A DNA stretch of 11,933 nucleotides from a bacterium (lineage in GTDB: Bacteria > Atribacterota > Phoenicimicrobiia > Phoenicimicrobiales > Phoenicimicrobiaceae), in the NCBI GenBank assembly GCA_018819665.1, contig JAHJOY010000167.1, forward strand, positions 1 to 11,933, given 5' to 3'. The notes beneath the pieces were generated by a model. The model did not search any database and had not been told where the DNA came from. It worked only from the letters and a program-made list of their open reading frames with translations. The first letter of the stretch is position 1; the number at the start of each line of letters is the position of its first letter. Positions 7,336-11,933 of this stretch are shown one piece after another. A program made the translations under genes and the position numbers.

Positions 7336-8580
7336 TTATATCTTCCTAGAAACCTCAAGTATATTTATCTCTCTCCTCTTCAACTCTTCCAAGAAGTTTT
7401 CATAGATTTTTCCTTCTATGGCATCTTCGGGGGCTACTATCCCTTTCTTGGTTATCTCCCCTTTTCCTAACATAACTGTGGCAATAGCTTCTGGGAAAGC
7501 GGTAACTCTCCCCATTGCAGAAATACCATTCTCGGTATCTGCCTCTTCCCACATATAATAATCGATCCTCATCTTCTGGCCATCTTTTATCCCGGTAACT
7601 GTATTCCACATCACACAGACATCAGTTTCGCCTTCCAAGGACTGAAGCTTGGGAGTCATTATATGGGATAAAATTTCACGAGGAGATATCTTTATTCCTT
7701 TAAATTCTATCGGGGTAGAATCTAACATGCCACATTCTTTTAATACTCCTGCTCCTTCCCAATGACCCGGCCAACGGATGGTTTTTTCCGCACATTCCTT
7801 AAGTTGTGGGCGGGTATAAAGGAAACTGGGCATTCCCGGAGTAATAGCACAGGCCAATTCCTCATCTTTTCCTAATTGGTTAAATCGAAAATTTTCAAGA
7901 TCATCCATTGCGTTTGCTTCTACAATTTTACCGTTCTTCACTACATCTACTTTAACCATATATTCTCTTAAAACATGTTCAAAAGCCCAGGTGATCATAT
8001 ATTTCAATGGATGATTTTTAGCAAATTCTTTAGCCGGAACACCCCCACACCTGGCTATAGCTGAATCCGCCTGGTCCATTTTCTTAATACCTTCACCCAA
8101 AGTAATATTAGTTAAACCGGGGGCAAAACCCATTCCATCAATAAAGGTTACTCCATTTTTTATTGCTTTTTGGTGAAGTGATTCTCCGTATTCATCCAAG
8201 GTCATCCCATTGGGAATTTCTAAACCCTCAACCTCATATTTATCCGGTTTCCTATGATATTCTTCTAAAATGTCTACTATATTAAGCCCGGACTCAATAG
8301 CCATATCCACCACTTTATAACTACATTTCCTATCAGGTAAAGTAATAGCGCCCACATCATATTGTTTCATTAATTTCATAGTCTCTTTGCGATTATTAAC
8401 ATCGACAGTATGGAGCACTATCTTATCACTATTTATCCATTTTTTAGTCTTTTCCAGTGTATTCTCTCTCCTACCGGTAATTCCTATAATCCCTACTTCT
8501 CCAACTTTGCTATTTTTGGCTAAATCCCAGGCAACCGCAGAGCCCATCTTTCCCGAACCTCCAAAAACTAAAGCCTTCAT
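7336..8580 (-). CDS. Saccharopine dehydrogenase-like NAD(P)-dependent oxidoreductase, substrate unknown
   Basis: This 414-residue protein has an N-terminal Rossmann domain (ALVFGGSGKMGSAVA, 3-17, with the GxGxxG-type loop) and the signature FIDGMGFAPGLTN (146-158), CGGVP (178-182) and KTIRWPGHWEG (266-276) of the saccharopine/lysine dehydrogenase family. It is a distant paralogue of the protein encoded at 10332-9196 and is 36 residues longer, partly through an insertion around 108-135. No pseudogene marks are seen. The ATG has an excellent site (GGAGG about 8 bases upstream). It is the first gene after the lysine riboswitch and terminator, so its expression should respond to lysine. Candidate roles are a reductase or dehydrogenase acting on lysine, allysine/piperideine carboxylate, saccharopine or a similar amino acid. 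It could form a complex with its paralogue, but nothing in the sequence shows this. Family call is firm, substrate is not. Confidence 0.88.
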   Translation of the reverse strand: MKALVFGGSGKMGSAVAWDLAKNSKVGEVGIIGITGRRENTLEKTKKWINSDKIVLHTVDVNNRKETMKLMKQYDVGAITLPDRKCSYKVVDMAIESGLNIVDILEEYHRKPDKYEVEGLEIPNGMTLDEYGESLHQKAIKNGVTFIDGMGFAPGLTNITLGEGIKKMDQADSAIARCGGVPAKEFAKNHPLKYMITWAFEHVLREYMVKVDVVKNGKIVEANAMDDLENFRFNQLGKDEELACAITPGMPSFLYTRPQLKECAEKTIRWPGHWEGAGVLKECGMLDSTPIEFKGIKISPREILSHIMTPKLQSLEGETDVCVMWNTVTGIKDGQKMRIDYYMWEEADTENGISAMGRVTAFPEAIATVMLGKGEITKKGIVAPEDAIEGKIYENFLEELKRREINILEVSRKI

Positions 8581-8613
8581 ATTTCTTCCTCCTTTTTTAG
8601 TTGTTTAGTTATT

Positions 8614-8635
8614 AAATTAGTCGATAGTGAATAGT
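8614..8635. repeat. Direct repeat block A (also 7243-7264)
   Basis: The 22 bases match 7243-7264 with one difference (core CGATAGTGAATAGT). Both copies lie within about 55 bases upstream of a gene start, in the same orientation relative to that gene. Confidence 0.75.
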
Positions 8636-8695
8636 CGTTAGTTGTTATTTCAAAACTCAAAACTTTTTCCGCATAAAGTATTGTTTTTAAAGTAG

Positions 8696-8745
8696 GGGTC
8701 GGATTTATCCGACCCGTTTTCCTTGCTGGTTCGATGAATCGAACC
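8696..8745. repeat. Two-hairpin palindromic element
   Basis: Two perfect hairpins lie side by side: 8696-8715 with 8-base arms (GGGTCGGA/TCCGACCC) around TTTA, and 8728-8745 with 8-base arms (GGTTCGAT/ATCGAACC) around GA, separated by 12 bases. The unit starts with GTAGGGG at 8692. Its GC content is well above the surroundings. The same plan of two adjacent palindromes occurs at 11885-11930, which suggests a dispersed non-coding repeat family. In the transcript the hairpins stand between the riboswitch terminator and the gene. Confidence 0.75.
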
Positions 8746-8754
8746 GAAAAAAGT

Positions 8755-8769
8755 AAATTCCTATACAAT
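8755..8769. repeat. Direct repeat block B (also 7299-7313)
   Basis: The 15 bases AAATTCCTATACAAT are identical at both sites and bound, together with block A, a differing insert. Confidence 0.7.
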
Positions 8770-8830
8770 CCAGTTATCTGATTAGTTTTTAAAATGATCT
8801 TTATTAATAAAAAATCTACCAAATAAAATA

Positions 8831-8862
8831 GGCAATTAATGATAGAGTCTTCATTAATTGCC
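8831..8862 (-). terminator. Riboswitch-controlled terminator hairpin
   Basis: A perfect 12-base inverted repeat (8862-8851 with 8842-8831) has an 8-base loop and is followed on the minus strand by TATTTTATTT. It begins 41 bases past the riboswitch and precedes the dehydrogenase gene by about 250 bases, the usual layout of a transcription-attenuating lysine leader. The stem is AU-rich apart from its GGC base, so efficiency could be moderate. Confidence 0.75.
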
Positions 8863-8899
8863 TGACTTTTATTCCCTCAAACTTAAATGAAGCACTCTA
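8843..8899 (-). promoter_or_regulatory. Candidate antiterminator pairing between riboswitch and terminator
   Basis: RNA 8899-8886 (UAGAGUGCUUCAUU) is complementary to 8855-8843 (AAUGAAGACUCUA) over 13 pairs with a single bulged G at 8893. This pairing uses the 5' arm tip and the loop of the terminator, so the two structures exclude each other. The same strand overlaps GGUAG (8901-8897), which can pair with the 3' strand of P1 (CUGCC, 8910-8906) around a UUAA loop. P1 formation would free the antiterminator strand. The base pairing is read directly; the switching direction is inferred. Confidence 0.5.
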
Positions 8900-8902
8900 C
8901 CT

Positions 8903-9075
8903 TAAGGCAGCGCTCCATCTAAATCCGGAAATAGATTTGATGACAGTCTTACAGTTGTTCACTGTAAGCCCAGTAAAAAGATTTTTTATATAATCCTTTT
9001 ACTTCGGCGGAAATACCTTTCAAGATAAATTAAATTTTTTCATCTTTACTTATTATTGTCCGCGCCTCTACCTCA
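8903..9075 (-). promoter_or_regulatory. Lysine riboswitch (L box)
   Basis: Reading the minus strand, the conserved pieces occur in order: GAGGCGCGGACAATAATAAG (9068-9049, the P2 entry and loop-E-type turn), GAAAGG (9021-9016), CGCCGAAG (9009-9002), the P4 arm (9003-8975 region, AAAAGGATT with AATCTTTTT), the perfect hairpin CTTACAGT/ACTGTAAG (8968-8948), GACTGTCATC (8947-8938) and TGGAGCGCTGCC (8917-8906). P1 can be closed by 8 pairs (9075-9068 with 8910-8903, including one wobble). All five arms of the aptamer are accounted for. Lysine binding stabilises P1 in this class. It lies upstream of a lysine-family dehydrogenase, aminotransferase and carrier, which fits lysine control of the whole run. 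Confidence 0.93.
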
Positions 9076-9195
9076 CATTTTTTAAATGCAAGTTAATATT
9101 GATTTTTAATATAGTATTTATTTTTAAATGATTAATTTACCACCTCCTCATTAATTTGCCAATTATCCAATTGATCAATTTGTCAATTAATTAAA

Positions 9196-10332
9196 TTACA
9201 CCTCAATTATATTTTCTTTATATAATACATTTCTTTTTTCCAACTCTTCCATTACCTTTTGATATACTTTGTGTTCTCTCCCTATATATTCTGGCGGACA
9301 GACTCCTGGGCATTTGAATTCTCCTTGAGCAACCAACCTGGCCATAATCGCACAGGGAAACCCGGTAGCGCGAGACATAGAAGTAGCTTTCTCTTCTTTA
9401 TCGTAATAATCTATCAAGTCGTAAGTATAACGCAGAATTTTTTCATCTTTTTTGCCCTGAACTATTACTCTCATTACTGTTAATTCTTCTTCTCCCTCTT
9501 TTAATTCCCACTTAGGAAAGAGTAATTTGGAGGTAAAATCTATAGGTTTAATTTTTACTCCTCCTACTTCTATAGTTGTATCACTGAAAAATCCAGTTTC
9601 TCTTAACATCCGCATCTTTTCGGCATAACCCGGATAACGCAAGGTCTTCTCTTTCATAGAAGGAATTTTAATAGTATAAAGTAAGCTGCGAAGCCCATCG
9701 GTATTAAAGGCCTCTAAAGTTCCAATCTTGGGCAAATCAACCAATTCCAAATCAGAAAGGGCGGGTTTTTCTACAATTTTTCCACCTTCTATTAATCTTG
9801 CCGGTCTTATATATTCTTCTATAACATCTTTAGGAGACCAGGCAATCTTATATTCATAAGGCCATTCCCTTATCACCGGAAGACCTCCTACTAAAATAGT
9901 GGCACTTTTGGTTTCATCCATCAAGCTATCGACATAACCTACAATCATGTGACTCATACCCGGAGCTACTCCCATATCCACCACAGCAGTTACTCCTCTA
10001 CTTTTAGCAAGTCCATCTAAACTTAAAGTATCTTCAACCATAAAAGATATATCAACTATGTTCTTACCGGCTTCAATAACTGATCGTAACATATTAAATC
10101 CTAAAAAACCTGGGACAGCGCCAATTACAATATCTTGATCAGCAACCATCTTTCTAATGCCTTCCGAACTGGATAAATCCACTTTTATTCCTCGTATATC
10201 TGTTTCTTTAGTTAATTCATCCAATTTTTTCTCATCAATGTCTGCTACAGTTACTTGAAAATCTTTATCTTTTACCAAATCTCTGGCAATTAATCCTCCT
10301 ACCAAACCACAACCCAATACTATTGCTCTCAT
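9196..10332 (-). CDS. lysDH: Lysine 6-dehydrogenase-like protein (saccharopine dehydrogenase family)
   Basis: This 378-residue protein matches, from memory, the Geobacillus lysine 6-dehydrogenase pattern: RAIVLGCGLVGGLIARDLV (2-20) with the NAD-binding GxGxxG loop, Asp31 closing the second strand, VVDMGVAPGM (117-126), VGGLPVIREWPYEY (148-161), LEAFNTDGLRSLLYT (206-220), KTLRYPGYAEKM (229-240) and MSRATGFPCAI (319-329). The enzyme oxidatively deaminates the epsilon amino group of L-lysine, giving allysine (2-aminoadipate semialdehyde, which cyclises), ammonia and NADH in the cytoplasm. The length (Geobacillus enzyme about 385) is right. The ATG follows an AAGGAA site. It lies 27 bases after the MmgE/PrpD gene, probably in one operon, and before the lysine riboswitch, so unlike its paralogue it is not under that switch unless read-through works the other way. 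A saccharopine or related dehydrogenase is the alternative. Confidence 0.8.
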   Translation of the reverse strand: MRAIVLGCGLVGGLIARDLVKDKDFQVTVADIDEKKLDELTKETDIRGIKVDLSSSEGIRKMVADQDIVIGAVPGFLGFNMLRSVIEAGKNIVDISFMVEDTLSLDGLAKSRGVTAVVDMGVAPGMSHMIVGYVDSLMDETKSATILVGGLPVIREWPYEYKIAWSPKDVIEEYIRPARLIEGGKIVEKPALSDLELVDLPKIGTLEAFNTDGLRSLLYTIKIPSMKEKTLRYPGYAEKMRMLRETGFFSDTTIEVGGVKIKPIDFTSKLLFPKWELKEGEEELTVMRVIVQGKKDEKILRYTYDLIDYYDKEEKATSMSRATGFPCAIMARLVAQGEFKCPGVCPPEYIGREHKVYQKVMEELEKRNVLYKENIIEV

Positions 10333-10359
10333 ATTGTTATTATTTCCTTTCTATTTTAT

Positions 10360-11733
10360 CTATTTATCACTTACTAAAAGTTTCATATATTCTCCGATTT
10401 CGTCGATATTCTCTAATTCCTTAGTTGCTTTTATAATATCCTCCATTCTGGAAGAAGAAATCTTTTTCTCCGAGTTAGCTTTAAATTTAGAAATAATTTC
10501 TTCGTCACTTAGAGGTCGCTCTGGCTGACCTTTAGCAAAATCTTCCTGTTTTTTAAACTCCCCTTGAGGAGTTTTGATGGTGACAATAGCTCGTTTTACT
10601 TTGGGGAAGAGGGCATCAATTTCAGGATTGGCTACTACCTTAATTTTATCGAGCAATGACCAGACTAAAGGATCTCGAAGGGCATCTTCTTCAAAATCAG
10701 AAGGAAGGACATTACCTTTAGCTACCGCAACTGCTATACAATAAGGGAGAGAATGGTCAGCTGTCTCTTTAGTAGTTGGTTTATATTTACTGGGATCAGA
10801 GAGAATATCTGCCCCCCGAGTGGTAGTCTCTACTAAAACTTCTTTTACTTCTTTTGGGTCAATACTATTTTCCTGCATAACTTCTAAAGCAGCAGTAATG
10901 GGCTGATGAGTTAAAGCTTCAGTGGGAAAAGCTTTATAACCACATTGATTAATCAGAAATTTATCTCCCAATCCTTTGGTTAAAATATCTCTATCCCATT
11001 TTACTTTATCCATTACTTCAAACAATCCCTCTTTACCTTCAAATACTTCTACCGGACCTGTATAACCCTTGCTGGCCAGTAGGGCTGCCCGTACACCTGC
11101 CTCCACTGCGAAAGGGTCTGCAGCGTTTTTCATATTGGTAAGATGACCAGCTACTACTCCCCCTAAAGTAAAATGAGAAGAACCGCTGATCCCTATAGCA
11201 GCAACTATCTCCTCCTCATTTAAACCCAGCATTCTTCCAGCTGCTACCGGACTTACCAATTGAGTTAGAGTAGCGTGATGCCAGCCTATCTCCCGAACTC
11301 CCGGAAAAGCAGCCAGACATAAACGCATCTCTAATTCATAGGCAATTATTATCCCAACCAGTACCTCTTTCCCATTTTTCTTCATAAATTCTCCGGTACT
11401 AAGCACAGCAGGAATAATATCTGAAGGATGAGAGGGATCCTGTTCCCAGTAGATGTCATTATAATCTAAAGCTCTAATTAATAAAGAATTCATTAATGTA
11501 GCTTGGGGCAAGTTTGCCTTTGTTCCCCATCCGATAATAGTAGCCTGCTCTTTCCCCCCCAGATCCTTAATATAATTATAAGCTGCTTGAGTATCTTTAT
11601 TATTCAGCGCAGAAAAGGCACACCCCACACTATCTAAAAGAAATCGTTTGGCTTCCTTTAAAGCTACAGAAGGAATATTTTCATAATTTAATCCCAGGGC
11701 AAATTTAGCCCATCTTTGACTTATAGTCTCCAT
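10360..11733 (-). CDS. MmgE/PrpD family protein (2-methylcitrate dehydratase / cis-aconitate decarboxylase fold)
   Basis: This 457-residue protein is a complete member of the MmgE/PrpD family, cytoplasmic and cofactor-free. Landmarks are RALDYNDIY (87-95), HPSDIIPAVL (102-111), GWHHATLTQLVSPVAAGRMLGL (150-171), NMKNAADPFAVEAGVRAALLA (200-220), YKAFPTEALTHQ (266-277) and the ADHSLPYCIAVA helix (325-336). Histidines 102 and 153 and Lys202 and Lys267 fall where active-site residues of the fold lie. Known members dehydrate 2-methylcitrate or decarboxylate cis-aconitate, and many bacterial members have unknown substrates. No methylcitrate synthase or lyase is nearby, so a methylcitrate role is unsupported. 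The neighbour 27 bases downstream is lysine-dehydrogenase-like, suggesting a substrate linked to lysine breakdown. The ATG has GGAAG 8 bases upstream. The leader is full of repeats. Confidence 0.88.
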   Translation of the reverse strand: METISQRWAKFALGLNYENIPSVALKEAKRFLLDSVGCAFSALNNKDTQAAYNYIKDLGGKEQATIIGWGTKANLPQATLMNSLLIRALDYNDIYWEQDPSHPSDIIPAVLSTGEFMKKNGKEVLVGIIIAYELEMRLCLAAFPGVREIGWHHATLTQLVSPVAAGRMLGLNEEEIVAAIGISGSSHFTLGGVVAGHLTNMKNAADPFAVEAGVRAALLASKGYTGPVEVFEGKEGLFEVMDKVKWDRDILTKGLGDKFLINQCGYKAFPTEALTHQPITAALEVMQENSIDPKEVKEVLVETTTRGADILSDPSKYKPTTKETADHSLPYCIAVAVAKGNVLPSDFEEDALRDPLVWSLLDKIKVVANPEIDALFPKVKRAIVTIKTPQGEFKKQEDFAKGQPERPLSDEEIISKFKANSEKKISSSRMEDIIKATKELENIDEIGEYMKLLVSDK

Positions 11734-11789
11734 TTTTTATCTTCCTTTTAATTAGATAGTTTAATATATTTTATTTTTATTACTCAGTT

Positions 11790-11843
11790 GAGATTGCTTC
11801 CCCTGCTTTCGCTGGGGCAGGCTGTTTCACTCCTCTCAATGAC
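11790..11843 (-). repeat. Dispersed intergenic repeat of the GTCATTG...GCAATCTC type
   Basis: On the minus strand the element starts GTCATTGAGAGGAGTGAAAC and ends GAAGCAATCTC, with a GC-rich middle that can form a small hairpin (CCTGC 11802-11806 with GCAGG 11817-11821). This resembles the non-coding intergenic repeat (GTCATTGCGAGGAGCGAAGC...GCAATCTC) seen in many unrelated bacterial genomes. Its function is unknown. It has no open frame and no transposase here. Confidence 0.65.
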
Positions 11844-11853
11844 ATTTTTTATG

Positions 11854-11933
11854 TAGCACCTCTACAATAAGAAAATTTTGTAGAGACACGGCGTGCCGTG
11901 TCTTCTTTTTCACCACGGCACGCCGTGGTGCTA
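11854..11933. repeat. Nested palindromic repeat unit, cut by the window edge
   Basis: Two compact hairpins lie side by side: 11885-11902 (arms GACACGGC/GCCGTGTC, GT centre) and 11911-11930 (arms CACCACGGC/GCCGTGGTG, AC centre). Outside them, CTCTACAA (11860-11867) pairs with TTGTAGAG (11878-11885), and TAGCACC (11854-11860) pairs with GGTGCTA (11927-11933). The unit looks like two related palindromes, one inserted in or next to the other. The GC-rich cores stand out from the AT-rich surroundings. Confidence 0.75.

Larger units (their letters stand above)
8581..9195 (-). other. 615-base non-coding leader: lysine riboswitch, terminator and palindromes
   Basis: In transcription order the stretch holds an AT-rich spacer with four AATTG copies (9190-9155), the riboswitch (9075-8903), a possible antiterminator strand (8899-8886), a terminator hairpin (8862-8831), repeat blocks (8769-8755, 8635-8614) and two compact hairpins (8745-8728, 8715-8696). 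No clear terminator follows the upstream dehydrogenase gene, so the riboswitch could be reached by read-through as well as from its own promoter. A perfect TTGACA lies at 9186-9181 but has no matching -10 box at the right distance. Confidence 0.8.
11734..11933. other. Repeat-rich leader at the right edge
   Basis: The 200 bases carry a dispersed-repeat copy (11790-11843) and a nest of palindromes (11854-11933), with about 55 AT-rich bases next to the gene. No coding frame or convincing promoter is seen, so the promoter of the MmgE/PrpD gene may lie within or beyond the repeats. Confidence 0.6.

Noticed and set aside
8577..8822. 81-codon open frame on the minus strand in the leader of the dehydrogenase gene
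   Set aside because: It runs through the palindromic hairpins and repeat blocks, has no ribosome binding site worth noting and resembles no protein family. The stretch is explained by regulatory RNA and repeats.
8885..9080. T-box or other amino-acid leader instead of a lysine riboswitch
   Set aside because: No T-box sequence or specifier loop is present, while the ordered lysine-aptamer core segments and P1 closure are.
9076..9195. Promoter from the perfect TTGACA at 9186-9181
   Set aside because: No acceptable -10 box falls 16-18 bases downstream; the nearest AT-rich match (GATAAT) leaves only 13 bases.
10360..11733. Methylcitrate-cycle gene prpD
   Set aside because: The family call is right, but no methylcitrate synthase, lyase or propionate gene lies in the window, so the specific name is not justified.
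11854..11933. CRISPR array
   Set aside because: The palindromes differ from each other, there are no regularly spaced identical repeats or spacers, and no cas genes are near.

Overview
The window is AT-rich with compact intergenic regions, and all eight genes lie on the minus strand, so the locus reads right to left. Gene content points to a strictly anaerobic, amino-acid-fermenting bacterium: a tungsten/molybdenum-type aldehyde:ferredoxin oxidoreductase, an NhaC-family transporter, Shine-Dalgarno sites of the AGGAGG type, a bacterial lysine riboswitch and intrinsic terminators. Low GC and dispersed palindromic repeats would fit an uncultured lineage such as Atribacterota or Aerophobota, but the sequence alone does not settle the taxon.

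Layout in transcription order. (1) 11933-11734: a repeat-rich leader with a dispersed-repeat copy and nested palindromes. (2) 11733-9196: an MmgE/PrpD-family protein, then, 27 bases on, a protein strongly resembling lysine 6-dehydrogenase. (3) 9195-8581: a 615-base non-coding stretch holding a complete lysine riboswitch (9075-8903), a terminator hairpin (8862-8831), a candidate antiterminator and two further hairpins. (4) 8580-2734: a second, divergent saccharopine-dehydrogenase-like oxidoreductase, a class III aminotransferase, a cyclic-2,3-diphosphoglycerate-synthetase-like P-loop GTPase and an NhaC-family carrier, closed by a hairpin terminator at 2700-2657. (5) 2503-144: an aldehyde:ferredoxin oxidoreductase and a ThiS/MoaD-like sulfur carrier overlapping by ATGA, closed by a strong terminator at 93-64. 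A promoter-like pair at 47-19 points to a further gene off the left edge.

How it may work together (inference). The riboswitch senses lysine, the NhaC-type carrier is a plausible lysine importer, lysine 6-dehydrogenase would make 2-aminoadipate semialdehyde (allysine), the ferredoxin-linked oxidoreductase could oxidise that aldehyde to 2-aminoadipate with reduced ferredoxin as the gain, and the aminotransferase could move the remaining or the terminal amino group. The riboswitch leader can be folded so that lysine binding favours antitermination, that is, switching ON, which would suit a catabolic operon and differ from the usual OFF lysine switch. The second dehydrogenase, the GTPase and the MmgE/PrpD protein have no assigned step and are the unknown part of what may be an undescribed ferredoxin-linked lysine degradation system.
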